Assembly (NCBI GenBank): GCA_014607495.2
Contig: CP053167.1
Span: 4,464,001 to 4,528,000 of the forward strand
Length of the DNA stretch: 64,000 nucleotides
Direction of reading: 5' to 3'
Source: Carposina sasakii
Lineage: Eukaryota; Arthropoda; Insecta; Lepidoptera; Carposinidae
The number at the start of each line of letters is the position of its first letter. Position 1 is the stretch's first letter. A program made the translations under genes and the position numbers. Shown here one piece after another: positions 45,373 through 57,095 of the stretch. The notes below the pieces were generated by a model. That model made no database searches and was not told the DNA's origin. It worked only from the letters and a program-made list of their open reading frames with translations.

Positions 45373-45951
45373 TACTCACTTTTGTAGTTGATTTTTACCT
45401 TACGTTATCATAAGTTATATAATGATAAGTATTAAATCTACTGCCAATAAGAATTTCAAATTAAATATTAATAATTAAATGCAATAGAGAAAATGCGATG
45501 GTCGGTTAGTCCAGAAATATAAATTAAATCATGTTATGTATGTAATGTGGTTGATTCTGACCATCACACTTAAAAAATAATTAAAAATTTGTTATATTTG
45601 TCCCTTTCTGTCTCAACCAGAATGAATAGACAAACATAACTAATTTTAACTTGTATTTGTGTAAATGTAGAGTCAGAATTGACCACAATTCAATCATAAA
45701 TTCTTTAAAACAGATTTACTATATTTGATTTGTGATGTCCATAATTTAAATATTTTGTATCTTAATGAATCAATCAAGATATTAATTTTTAATGTGGACA
45801 ACATATTTGTTATTATTTATACAAATATTGAATTATTGTTGATTTTAATTTATAGATCAAGTTTTTAAAAATGATTTCTTTATCATGAGGCCAATTATAA
45901 GATTTTACTGTACGGATTCTACATTGAGTACATTGCAATGAAAGATTTTCG

Positions 45952-45957
45952 AATAAA
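45952..45957 (+). terminator. Polyadenylation hexamer AATAAA
   Basis: Best hexamer after the stop of the membrane-protein gene, giving a 3' UTR of about 600 bases. Confidence 0.45.
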
Positions 45958-46024
45958 CTTTTTTGATATAATATTTTTCTTATTTATTACCATGTCTGTA
46001 TGTAATTTTTTGAATATATTTTTT

Positions 46025-46066
46025 TTTGTATACTTTCCAATTGTAAAAATTTGGAAAGTATACAAA
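46025..46066. repeat. Perfect 16-bp hairpin
   Basis: TTTGTATACTTTCCAA (46025-46040) and its exact inverted copy (46051-46066) surround a 10-base loop. It lies about 70 bases past the AATAAA signal. Confidence 0.7.
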
Positions 46067-46277
46067 TTTTTGTAATGTTTTTGCAAAAAAAATTACAGGA
46101 CAAATTCTATGCATACCATACCTACATTGAAAAATATGTAATTGTGGCAGCACAAATTACAAAAAAAAATAAGGTATAATTAAAAGAGTGAATATGTGCA
46201 ACTTTTATAATAGTAACTAAGTATTGCAATTTAAAAAATCTAAATACATTTCTCCTACTCAGTCCTAGAAAATTATA

Positions 46278-46648
46278 CAGGATGATTTTTGGTCATCAAC
46301 ATTCTCGAAAACTATGGAATCTCCTCATCATAACGATCATTTTTCTCCATGGAAGCATACCTGGGAAGTGTCTGGTTTCCAAAATATTAGGGTCCAAAGT
46401 TGAGTAAATAGACTGCGTTTTTCTGCATAAATGTACATTGACGCGTGTAGCAAGATTTTTTCACGAGAAATAATTAATATCTGTTTATGAAAAAACTAGC
46501 ATAAACACTGAACAATATAAATTTCGCCCGATCAAGTAATTAAAAAAAATTTACATCGTTTCCCAGAATTTTTTTTGGCATAAACTTACTTTATTTGATG
46601 TATAGTGTACGTACCCTTCGTTAAGGGTGGCAACGAAAAAACATCCTG
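46278..46648 (+). mobile_element. TA-inserted MITE (family 1)
   Basis: 371 bp, starting CAGGATGATTTTTGG and ending AACATCCTG, TA-flanked, of the GGGTGGCAACG subfamily. Confidence 0.8.
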
Positions 46649-48513
46649 TATATATAAAATATGACTAACCTATACATACATTGTTTATCAAAAACACTGC
46701 CAATCTTTACAATACTGTCTTTAGGTTTAAGTTATTATGTACTTACATAAAAAGTTATGAGAGCAAATCTCTTGCTTTGCCCTTACAATTCTGTAAAATT
46801 TAAATTGTATTTTGAAATCCCAAAGTTAAAATCTCTTTGGTAACAATGCAATAAAAAAAAACGAACAAACCACCCCTTATCAAACATGGTTTAATCAACT
46901 GAACCCCGTCAATCCTAATCTGATAGCAAATAGAAAATTGATTAATCATTTTAAAATAGGACCGAAGAAAGATCAAAGGAGATTTGCTCATTAAATCTCA
47001 CAATTTTATAAGTAAATATGTAATTATTTTGCTTTCTAGGAAACTAAATAGATCTGTAGGTCAACTAAAGTTACAAAACTTCACACAACAATAATAATGA
47101 AACTATCTTTAAGTTGTCAACAATATCAAATAAAAAAACAAAGATACCAAAATAATTTAAAATATGTATAGTAATATATACAAAAGTTTACTGCACATTG
47201 TATAAGTAACCTCTAGTGTCCATGATACCACGTTATATTGTGATGCATTATATTCCGATATGTTTTTATACAAACAGGCATAAAGTTTTATAACTTATTG
47301 CTAAAGTATGGACGCGGATTACGAACAATTTCGTACAATGATCCCTCGTTCATTTACTCTGACATTTCCACATGGATGGTTATAAAGGAAGAGGCAGACC
47401 TAAGAAATATTTAATGGACAGTTGAGACAGGATATGCGTATACTGGGACTGAGTAACGAGATGACGGATAATACCAATAGCGATGAATGGAAGAAGAGGA
47501 TATATTGCGCCGACTCCGAATGAATGGGAGAACAGCGCAGAAAGATGATAACGTCTACATAAATAAATTATATTCCCATGACCTTGATGGACAAAAGCAT
47601 TGCCACTGACAGAGATAGATAATTGCGCGAAATCGTTGGTAGTCCACATATATACTTTAGTCGAGCAAGATCATACAGAGAGTTCTGTTAATATCTATAC
47701 TAGCTACTAGCTAAACTGTCAAAAACTTTGGTCAAAACATAATTTTTAAAACATAGGTACCTATTTATGTTATATTACCATGAGTCCTAAATTATAAATT
47801 TTTCAGAGGAGGGCCTGTAATAACCTGGCCTTAAGTAAAAATGACAGACCTTCATATTCATAAACAACTCTCCTTGCATGACTTTAATATTTCTTTCTTT
47901 ATCTAAGATTACCACAACGATCGACACTGTGGCACTAGACATAAAATAAAATGAATAACTAAAAATTATAATAATAAAGTTGCATATTCCCTGTTATTTA
48001 CAAGAGTCATGGAAGACACAGTACAACCATGTCTCTGAGATTGTTGAAGTCAAACCAAATGTGTTATACCTTTTTTTTTGGTATAAAAAAATACCTAGGT
48101 CAATATTCACCAACATCCTGCTTCATTTGTGGATGTTGTTATTCCTACTCAGCACAAAATTATGCATCCTTAAAAATTTAATTATTACATACATATAAAC
48201 GAGGATGCCTGGCTGTTATGATTATTACATAAATTATTAAAAAGCCTTAATGCTAAGAGAGAATAACAGAAAATCCAATAAATGAAAGTGACCCACATCA
48301 TCACGTCACTGCCCACATCACATATATCTATTTCAGTTTACGTCAAACAGAACAGGGATAAAGATAATCCTAGATTTAGGCACTTGTTTCCAGTGAATAA
48401 AAAACTATCTTGTTCTAACTACCATACCACAGCAAATATAGTAAAAGCAGTATGTAAATGTTTAGGTACAGACAGGTCAGCTCAGAAACTTAAGATCAAT
48501 ATTGAGGTCTAAA
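46649..48513. other. Non-coding stretch between two genes
   Basis: No exon supported. Contains the LINE fragment at 47385-47545; otherwise AT-rich. Confidence 0.35.
47385..47545 (+). pseudogene. RTE-type LINE 3' fragment
   Basis: GGTTATAAAGGAAGAGGCAG, GGATATGCGTATACTGGGAC and ATGGAAGAAGAGGATATATT parallel the inverted fragment at 13500-13690 (same words KGRGRP and DEWKK in translation, now with stops). Confidence 0.7.
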
Positions 48514-48838
48514 TCTATACATATAATAAAAATGTAACAGATCGCTGTCTGTACATGGAAGATATATGGGAAAAAATATTATAGGAAACCTTTATTAATG
48601 CAATAGTACCAAGAAGAATGATTTTTGGAATTTTTGTTGGTTTGTCTGCGAGTTTGTGCACGCTAATCTCAGAAACGGCTGAACCGATTTCGATGCAGTT
48701 TTCAGGAATATATTGTGACAGGTCCCACTTAACATATAGGCTACTATTTTCATCCCGGGAAAATGTTTTAATCCCCGATAATTTCGAAATTTTGTTTTTT
48801 CTATAGTCCACGCGGACGGAGCAGCAGGCGTCCACTAG
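48514..48838 (+). mobile_element. Non-autonomous Helitron, complete, 325 bp
   Basis: Begins TCTATACATATAATAAAAAT after an A and ends ...GGACG-loop-CGTCCACTAG before a T. So it has a 5' TC, a 3' hairpin and CTAG, inserted between A and T as Helitrons do. It carries CTGAACCGATTTCGATGCAG, the sort of sequence found in Lep1-type lepidopteran Helitrons. No coding frame. Confidence 0.75.
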
Positions 48839-48945
48839 TATTTCATAAATAGTTTTTATGCTGCATCATATTAACTGTGCCATATTTAACATACCTTTTC
48901 ACTAATTAATAATTTATATTCACATACTCGTACTTACACCTATAG

Positions 48946-49103
48946 TCTTACATCCCAAAAGACTTAAGTTGTGGGTACTAAGCGATGGTATATAAATACA
49001 CAGATATAAAAACATCCATGACTCGGAAGCAAACATCAATATTCATCATATCAATGTTTGCACCTACCGGGATTCATACCCAAGAGCTATGGCGCCATCG
49101 GAG
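48946..49103 (-). mobile_element. tRNA-derived SINE, 5'-truncated
   Basis: Minus-strand copy of the family at 51958-52195. The B-box region is decayed (GGTATGAATCC), followed by GTGCAAACATTGATATGATG and ending in GCTTAGTACCCACAACTT. Confidence 0.75.
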
Positions 49104-49321
49104 ATGGTTTCTTCATATATATAGAATTACCTCCAAAGAGGTTGGGCAGAAGTGTGTAATTTACAAATGGTTTCTTAAATTCAATTAATTTTGTTTGATG
49201 GTCACAATGGTGTCGGGCACAATAATGGTTTCTTCAAATCTTCAGTCACTAGCTGTCACAATCACAATACACTTCACGTTCACTATCCCTGGTTATTATC
49301 CAGATATTCCACCTTTATCTG

Positions 49322-52300
49322 CTATGTAGACTGTGCCTGTTGGTGCGGTGCTAGTCGTCTCCATTGGTTTTGTTTGTCCGAGCCCTCCTCATTCTAGAAG
49401 GGAGAAATAAAGATTAGTTTAAATTTAATGTTGTGAAATTTGGAGAATGTAATGACTTAAGTTTTACTTCTGATGGGACTCTGCTAGGCTATATAAAATA
49501 CAGAACTTGTTGAAAAAAAAAGGTACAAAGGTAAGGTAAAGAGCCCAGCAATGTTTTTGTTATGTGAGCTCATATTCTTTACAGGTATTCTTATATTCTT
49601 CATTGTATATTTTACATAAACTATTATTTTACATATTGTAGATAATGTACAACGTCGTGCTTATCCCTAACAGAGATTTCTTCCAGCAAACCACTTGGCA
49701 TAGAAAGTTGGATGTAAAACTTTGATTGTATGTAGGTACTAGCTAACTATTACATAGACATTAATTTTCAAAATTATATACTGTATAGGTACACCTTTTT
49801 ACTACTATCTTCTTTAACGTTAACATAGTAATTTACCTGAATAATAGTGATGGATACAGTGTCTGGTTTGATGTCTTCCAATATTTGCAAATCAGACTTA
49901 TCTGAATTGCTTTGTTTTCTGAAAATTTAATTTACAATATAATTTCAAAAATGAATTAATATATGTATATGTCGTGGCCATATTGTAAAATTGATCATTT
50001 CATGAAATGGTCGAGCATTTCATGAAGTGGTTGCATTTCATGAAGTGGCCAATTCAATTTGACCAGATCGTTAAATCGTCTACATTTCACGATTTTGTCA
50101 TGTCCATAAAATCCGAATGTGGTAAGAGCTTATATAAATAATATATACCGTACACCATATATAAGTATACCATAAGGTATGATGGTATGATTTTTTTTGC
50201 TATTATTTATGTGATATTTTCACAATATAATATTTAAAAACATAAAAGACTTTACAAAAGTGATTCGCATCTGGCACATCGCCGGACGCTGCCTGGGCAC
50301 GCTCGCTCCGCTCGCTCGGCTCGTGCGTCATTTGTCATAGTCTAACCTAACCTAACCTATCGTAATCTAAGGTTTTTGTTTAACAATATTATTATAAACC
50401 ACCATTAAGTCTAATATACATTATACAATATAACACACTATCCGTGAACTTCTTCTGCATAGTCACCCTACTCTCTTTAATTTGTTTTATAACCTAAAAA
50501 GAAAAATCCGCCATCTTCACACATAAATAAAACGCGCGCAGCGCCTCTACCCGTGATTCATGTAACTATTTTACGATATGATCAATAATCTTGACCACTT
50601 CATGAAATGATCGGGCGTTTAGTTGCCCATATCGATAAACGATTTTTATCATCGATCTGCCCAAACCATATCATGATGTGGCCAATAGACAATTGAACTT
50701 TTCATGAAATGCGACCATTTCATGAAATGCTCGACCATTTCATGAAATGATCAATTCTACGATATGGCCACGACATATATATGCTTACAAATTCGATACT
50801 ACATTGGAAAAATATAATTTAGTACAATAATGAATACACAAGCATTAAGATTGTAAAATTTCTTTTTGATCTCTATAAAGAAAAAAGCCAAAATACAGAT
50901 GTGGATTATATATGTATAGATATAAGTTGATGTTCTGCCATTTTTGCTGATTTAAACTCTGCAAACTCTCACTTGCAGCAGGTTATAAACATGGAAGCAA
51001 TCCAGCAATCCATTTCATATAAGTACTCACTTTCTACTTCCCGCATCGAACCTGCCGCCTTCACCTCTTATCCTGTTCATCGCGTGCCTATGCCTGGACT
51101 CGTGTAGATATTTCTGGAATATGAAAAAGTTTTTGTCATTAATATGTAATAGAATTTTAATCTAATTTTGGTGACATTTTATCATCATCACCTATCTAGC
51201 CTACTAAACCAATCGATCTATTGTTGATCGATATGGTAGGACGGAGACAGATGTAATGATCAGTCTCAAGTTGCTAGCTTATCGCCTGTGCGAACTAGTC
51301 CCTTATTGGACGCTTACGACGTGGACGGAACGATGCAGCTGAAGTATTCTATTGAAGATCAAGATAGGACTTTTATGTCGAAATTATCCGCGATAAAAAC
51401 ATTTTCCCGGGATAAAAAGTAGCCTATATGTTAAGTGGGACCTGTCACAATATATTCCTGAAAACTGAATCGAAATCGGTTCAGCCGTTTCTGAGATTAG
51501 CGTGCACAAACGCACAGACAAGCAGACAAAAATTCCAAAAATCATTATTTTGGGTACTATTGCGTTGATAAAGATCTCCTATAATATTTTTCCCATATTA
51601 TCTTCCATGTACAGACAGCGATCCGTTACGTTCATGCATCATGGTTCGAAATTATCAAGATAAAAATTTTTTGAATAATTTTTTTGATAATTATGTGATA
51701 ATTTATCCTAGTTGATTTTCCATTTAACTACTTAATTTTTTATTTTATTTAAATGATAATTCTATGTATTCCAAAGAGGGTCTCAATTTTTCGACATTAT
51801 TAAATAAACAGCAAAGAATAATGTGAGAAATATGCAATTTAATTCAGAGTTTGTTTTTATGGCGTCAAATAAAAAGAAAAAGTATGTAAAGAAAAGGTAT
51901 TTGTACTTATCTCGTCAGTCAAACATTATTTTTAATGTTTTACGCCTTTGTATACTTAGACGGCCGATTGGTCTAGTAGGTAGTGACCCTGCCTTAGGTC
52001 CTGGGTTCGAATCCCGGTAGGTGCAAACATTGATATGATGAATATCAATGTTTGTTCCGAGTCATGGATGTTTCCATACTTATCTATGTATTTATATACC
52101 GTTGCTTAGTACCCACGACACAAGACTTTAGGAATCTTAATGTGGGACTAGGTTAATGTGTTGTGTAGTGTGTGAATATTTATTTTATTTATTATTAAAT
52201 AAACCTAGAGAGCATTTTAGTGTTTAATTTTTATAATTATTAAGGTATATTTATCAAGATAATTACCGTGATAATTATCATACTAATTATCACACTAATT

Positions 52301-55300
52301 ATCACTGATATATATATAGATATGTTATGTATGATGTAGAAAGCACGTTTCTTATCCCTTACCGGTCTCTCCTTAGGTATCTTGCCAAGTTCATGCAACC
52401 TTGCACGAGCGGCGCGTCGCTTGAGTATGCGTTTGTACTGCCTCGCGTTGACGTACAGCAGCGGCTCCTCGTCCGAGCCGCCTGCGCTGGCGCCGGCGTT
52501 CTCGCACGGCGATGCCGCCGAGTTGTTGTTTACCATCTACAAGTTACAAAATCTCATAAATAGAGAGCTAGACACACACACACACTTGTTAATTTTCTTT
52601 ATGGGACATTAGGAATGGAGAGGAGCATACGATATGGTAAGCGTCGCTGTGGGGTCTCCTTTATGATCTTGCAGTTCTGAAGGCTTTTAGTGTTAGTTTT
52701 CACTTCGAACCCATGTGAACTATTGAAATGAAATCATTTATTCGACATGAAAGCAACAAGCTTATTTGTCTACTGTAATTTTTAAGTAACTTTATATGTT
52801 TGCACCTTATTAATTGGTTAATCAAATAATCCCACTTTTCTATCTCACTTTATAACATCACGCCATAATGTAAAAGGGTATAGCATGATTTTTTTATTTC
52901 ATTTTTAAGACTCTACGTAAAAAATGAATAAAGTTTGCCGTCGGAATGGCATATCTAAGTTAAACCGTTTTGGATTTACAGCGTTTCAAAAATACAAGCC
53001 GGCAAAATGTTTTTGAAACACTCCGTTGGCTCCATACTAAAATGGTATAGACTTTGACGTCATAGTAGACAACAGTCTCAAATTAGTATGGGAAAAAAAT
53101 GCAATCTTATTTTATAAACGTACTAATATTTCTTGATAGTCATGAGAGTACTTACCATAACAATGTTAGGTTGGTTAACAATCTGTTGCTGTTGCACTGC
53201 ATTGCCCACTCCCTGCACTTGCACCAAGTTGCCATTGAGATTTATCACTGAAAATCGTTTTATACGGGTGTAACAGAAAGGGTATGTTATGCGAAAAAGC
53301 TATGTAAATAGCCCACTATTAAAATAGCCCTCTGTTGCTAACTAACATTACAATACGTTATTTACAAAATCCTCCTTCTCCGTGCATGTCGTAAGGACGT
53401 CGACTAAGGTACTCAGGCATTTTCTCAGGAGATGAACTAGAAACTTGTCATTGATCATTTATAAAATTATTAATAAAGAAATGGAAAAAAATCTTCACCC
53501 GAGTGAGAATCGAACCCACGACCTCTGCATACCGTGCTAGTGCTCTAACCACTGAGCTACCGGGTCATTGACATCTGTCCTTAATGCTAAAAGTGGCTGT
53601 GGGATCATGTATGATCCTGGCTACAGTTCTGGCAACCCCATTTTAGGAATACAGTTGTTTATTACAAAAGCCCGTCATAAGACTTACAGGCAGGTTGCTG
53701 AAGTATCTGATGCTGATCTATGGTCTGCTGCGGGGCGCTAGCAGTCGGCTGGTAGAGGAATGTCTGTCCATCTGCCGTCTGCACAAGCTGCATTGGCTGC
53801 ATGCCGCTGCCTCCTGCAATATTAGGGAGTTTTAAGAGGAGAGGTAGAAGAGAAGTGTGCGAATTTTAACTGAAGTGCAGGTGCAACGGTACAGATTGTG
53901 TAATAAACAGGTCAATTTTGCTTGGCCACCATAAAACAAGCGGCAGATAGCCGCGTGGTGCCGGCAGAGTAGAGTTTGTACTATCCCATATCTGCCCGTG
54001 GGTATCGTACGAGGCCATTAAGGGTTTCCGGGAGGTGGACAGCAGCGCCTCTCGTGCTAACAACATAGTACGAAAATCACACTGCGGTCATCAACCCGCC
54101 TGCCCAGCGTGGTGACTATGGGCATAACCCCCCTGTGGCAGTTTGTGGCGTGCCCTGGGGGAGGCCTACGTCCAGCAGTTGACTGCAATAGGCTAAAGAC
54201 GACGAGAAGACGATCATAAAACAAGCTGCTGTTGTACACAACATAGCCTGTGTACTTTTCCATACTCCTAACTATAGTATGCAAAATTTAACGAAGTTTG
54301 GTTACAAATAAACAGACAAACCGACAAACAGACAAAAATCCAAAAAATCATTCTTTTGGGTACTATTGCCTACATAAAGATCTATAATATTTTTTCTCAT
54401 ATATCTTCCATGTACAGACAGCTATCCGGTACATTTTTATTATATGTTTAGATAGATAGATTTTGGGATGTCAGAGATGTCTTTTACAAGAAAGCTACAG
54501 ATATACTGGGTTGAGAGTACCTGTAGGCTGCAGACATCTGCCCCCTTAATTTGTAAAGATTGAAAAATCATTGTAAAGATTTACCCACCTTGAAGGCCTG
54601 AAATTGGCAGCACTTGTAACTGTTGCAGCTGCTGACCATTAGGTGTTGCCACCTGTAAAAAAACATAACAATAAAACCATTATAGTGGCAACCACTAAAG
54701 AATGTTTAACACCAACTCTAGTTACAGGGATGCATATGTACAAAGCACAATGTCATATTTAGGCGAAAAATACTGGTCATCCAAACACCCATGTCTCTTA
54801 AATAGTTCAGATAATCCACTCTACTGTATTCACATTCATTGGCTATGACCATGGTCATGGTATGTAAGTCTTGTAGGTAATTGGAGTTTATACTACTACC
54901 TGGATTTGTGGTGTCCCAATCTGTTAGCATGTACAGAAAAAATTACAATTTACAATTAAGATAACAGTTAGTTATATTGTAATACAGTTTGAGATATGTG
55001 TATTGGGCTAGGTACCTTCTTCCCTTTTGGGGATTACCATGAGTAGCTGGAGAATTTCTAATGTGAAGCAAAATGTCTCTCATACAAAGGATATATATCA
55101 TTATATGATTAATCACCAGAGGTCGGAATTAGGTAGAGTCATTTATGTACTTGCATCGAAATGTTGATATTAATGTGGAGCTTCCCAGGATTTCTAATGG
55201 ACAATCTCGTGTGGCCAACAATATTACAAATAAATAATAATAAAACCCTCAGAGATAGATAAATAAAACAAAGATAATTAACATAAAATTTCTGCTCTTT

Positions 55301-55966
55301 AAAATTAATACCGGAATTTGAGGCATATCCACTTTATTCTTTCGCTGTATGAAATCAGTGCAAGTACATAAATGACTCTACCTAATTCCGACCTCTGTTA
55401 ATCACTTAGTGTGGGTGAGCAACAAACACATATGTATTAAATCTTTTGCATATTAATAAAACTAGAACTAGAAACATATAGTAGAAGACGGGCATCCATC
55501 AATCAAATCTTGCATAAGGCTACATAATAATAACAAAACTTATTTGTACCATGTTTTGAGCAAATAAATAATTACAGTAGTGGCCATCCACGGCTTCACC
55601 CACGTGAGAGTGCATTACTCCCGTGCGAAGCCGGGGAGAGTCCCTAGTTATACATTATAAACTTTCCTCGTTAATCACTATCTATTAAAAAAACTGCATC
55701 AAAATCCGTTCCCTAGTTTGAAAGATCTAAGCGTATGTAGAGACAGACAGACAGCAGCAAGCGACTTTGTTTTATAATATATAGTGATACCTGAAGTGCA
55801 GGAGATGCTGTTGGTATGGCGTGCACAACTATCTGTTGTCCATTAGGCCCCTGGATCATGTGGGGACTGTTGGCCATTTGCACCACATGAAGCTGTTGTC
55901 CATTGATGGTCACCATCGGGGCTCCCTCGGACGTTTGAATCTGAGCATGCTCCATTGTGGTTTGAT
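49322..55966 (-). CDS. Nf-YA: Nuclear transcription factor Y subunit alpha
   Basis: NF-YA joins the NF-YB/NF-YC dimer and inserts into CCAAT boxes of promoters in the nucleus. Coding exons in order: 55955-55791 (ATG at 55955), 54652-54589, 53813-53688, 53247-53156, 52536-52363, 51113-51031, 49918-49837, 49393-49322 (stop TAG). All phases join and the protein is 285 residues. Residues 1-149 are Gln-rich (GPNGQQIVVH, NGQQLQQLQVLP, MQPMQLVQTADGQT). The subunit-interaction helix starts EPLLYVNARQYKRILKRR (about 172-190), the linker is GKIPKERP, and the DNA-binding helix is KYLHESRHRHAMNRIRGEGG (208-227), including the RHRHAM and RGEGGRF signatures. The domain is split by an intron after KERP, so DNA contact depends on correct splicing there. 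Introns hold a SINE, a Helitron, a LINE tail and an 806-bp TIR element. A noncoding 5' exon probably lies near 57371. Confidence 0.93.
49970..50775. mobile_element. Unclassified TIR element with palindromic subterminal repeats
   Basis: Lies in the intron between NF-YA exons 6 and 7. Inverted ends TGTCGTGGCCATATTGTA / CGATATGGCCACGACA are followed inside by several CATTTCATGAAATG words at both ends. Flanks are TATA-like. The middle has a GC-rich stretch (CTCGCTCCGCTCGCTCGG). No transposase frame. Confidence 0.7.
50345..50360. repeat. Short interstitial CCTAA repeats
   Basis: About three CCTAA units, the complement of the insect telomere unit TTAGG, inside the element above. Too short to imply telomere origin. 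Confidence 0.4.
51366..51638 (-). mobile_element. Helitron-like element, 3'-truncated
   Basis: Same body as 48514-48838 in reverse (CATTTTCCCGGGATAAAAAG, GATCCGTTACG) without the CTAG end. Confidence 0.6.
51644..52310. mobile_element. AT-rich TIR element E, copy 2, interrupted by a SINE
   Basis: Inverted relative to copy 1 (13465-14535). Begins GTTCGAAATTATCAAG, shares the AACAGCAAAGAATAATGTGA block, and ends in ATAATTATCA repeats. Without the SINE it is about 410-430 bp. Confidence 0.55.
51958..52195 (+). mobile_element. tRNA-derived SINE, uninterrupted copy
   Basis: Pol III A box TGGTCTAGTAGG (51969-51980) and B box GGTTCGAATCC (52004-52014), then the body CATTGATATGATGAATATCA and an AT-rich ATTT tail. 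The tRNA-like head lacks an intact cloverleaf, so it is not a tRNA gene. Sits in NF-YA intron 5. Confidence 0.85.
53267..53340 (+). mobile_element. Fragment of the GGGTGTAACA repeat
   Basis: Matches 11797-11860 (AAAAAGCTATGTAAATAGCC) only. Confidence 0.5.
53455..53564 (-). mobile_element. Second tRNA-derived SINE family, full-length 110 bp
   Basis: Minus strand: starts CCCGGTAGCTCAGTGGTTAG (A box TAGCTCAGTGG), B box GGTTCGATTCT, then ATTTTTTTCCATTTCTTTAT. Flanked by TCATTGA (53448-53454 and 53565-53571), which splits an old dispersed repeat. The anticodon arm does not pair properly, so it is called a SINE and not a tRNA gene. Confidence 0.75.
53935..54205 (+). mobile_element. LINE-tail retroposon
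   Basis: Runs from GATAGCCGCGTGGTGCCGGC through CCATTAAGGGTTTCCGGGAG to GGGGGAGGCCTACGTCCAGC and the tail TGACTGCAATAGGCT with GACGA repeats. Same family as 15005-15275; in NF-YA intron 2. Confidence 0.65.
54296..54465 (-). mobile_element. Helitron-like fragment (5' half)
   Basis: CTTTTGGGTACTATTGCC and CATCCTTCC-type ATATCTTCCATGTACAGACA follow the 5' half of 48514-48838 in reverse. Confidence 0.55.
55570..55787 (-). mobile_element. Helitron-like element abutting an NF-YA splice donor
   Basis: On the minus strand it starts TCACTATATATTATAAAACA at the fourth base of the intron. It continues with the PyTGTCTGTCTGTC and AACGGATTTTGATGCAG signature of Lep1-type Helitrons and ends in the CCCCGGCTTCGCACGGGAG region. 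The base before TC is A, as in Helitron insertions. The 3' end is not canonical. Confidence 0.55.
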
Positions 55967-56231
55967 CTGAAAGATTTTATTGACTTCATATTTTACTGGA
56001 TTATATAGCTATAGATGTTAAATGGCAGTTTTGGTGATAGATATCATACACATTAAAAAAAAAAACATGTTATCTGCAATCAGTCTAAGACAGTGCCTAG
56101 ATATGGGGAAGTGTATGATATCAGTTAGGAATAGATTCCCACTGTTAAGAGTCCCTACCTCCAATGCAATATTATGCAAGTTACTTGCTTAATTTCAGTT
56201 GAAGAATGTGAATATCTATCCTAATGTTATA

Positions 56232-56918
56232 CAGTGTGTTCGGGATACAGATATTTTAAGGGAATGCTGTACACTTTATTGTACATCAGTGACAGGCTAT
56301 GGGCGCTCGCGTAAGGGTCAATTTCAAATAACAATAAATTCAAAAATGACTCAGAGCAATAAATTAGGCGTTATTTTGTAGCTATTATTACTAGGTTTCT
56401 TTAAGTAATTTACAAAAAAAAATGCACATTAATGGGCTAGTTTTCATAGCATGTTACTTAATAAGGAAAAATACAGTCAAATTTGGGACAAATATCTACA
56501 TATTATTTTATGTGGCATTGCTGTTAAGTACCATATGTTTTATTCGAATTTGAATTATACAATACTATAAGCTTTCAAAGTTTTTTCTTACTTGTTAGAC
56601 CTTTTGGTGTTATTACAAAAGAGCTCTCAAAGTTAGACTCGATTTAATTTTGACATTTGACAGCAAAATGTTTGGCATATCTGCCAAATTTAGGTCATGT
56701 TTAGCTAAAAATATGTTTAATTTTTTTTGTAATAACACGGTTTAAATCCAGAGATATTGACAAAATTTACCACTAACATAAAAAGAAATATTTAAAATTC
56801 AAAATAGCTGTCATTTCTAAAAGAGGACAGTTAGACCCTCGCATGAAGGTGTATGGAAGGATAAAATGAAGTGTACAACACACCGTTAAAATATCGCTAA
56901 CTATCCCGGACACACTTG
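56232..56918. mobile_element. TIR element with CAGTGTG ends and an inner inverted repeat
   Basis: The left end CAGTGTGTTCGGGATA and the inverted right end TATCCCGGACACACTTG match, with further similarity in the next 15 bp. TA precedes the left end but does not follow the right end, so the border is uncertain. An inner pair GTGTTATTACAAAA / TTTTGTAATAACAC (56607-56620 and 56725-56738) may be a second, nested element. Confidence 0.5.
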
Positions 56919-57041
56919 GAAAGAATATTAGATATAACTTAGATTAATGATTGGTCTTCGCTCAGCGAATCAATATTCTAAGAATATTTAAAAATCATGT
57001 TCCCAATTAGGCACTACCTAAAGTAGGCCCAAAAATAAATA

Positions 57042-57095
57042 AATTCCCACCCGGGTGAGGAATTTTTCCATTTCTTTATTAATAATTCCAAAAAT
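57042..57095 (+). mobile_element. Second SINE family, 3' scrap
   Basis: CCCACCCGGGTGAGGAAT followed by TTTCCATTTCTTTATTAAT, the tail of the family at 53455-53564. Confidence 0.5.

Noticed and set aside
50345..50360. Interstitial telomere from CCTAA repeats
   Set aside because: Only about three units inside a transposon; expected by chance in AT-rich DNA with common CTAACCTAAC words.
51960..52025. tRNA gene on the plus strand
   Set aside because: Good A and B boxes but no cloverleaf; followed by the SINE body and flanked by element E sequence.
53500..53570. tRNA gene on the minus strand
   Set aside because: A and B boxes and part of an acceptor stem are present, but the anticodon arm does not pair. 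A TSD, a 3' tail and other copies mark it as a SINE.
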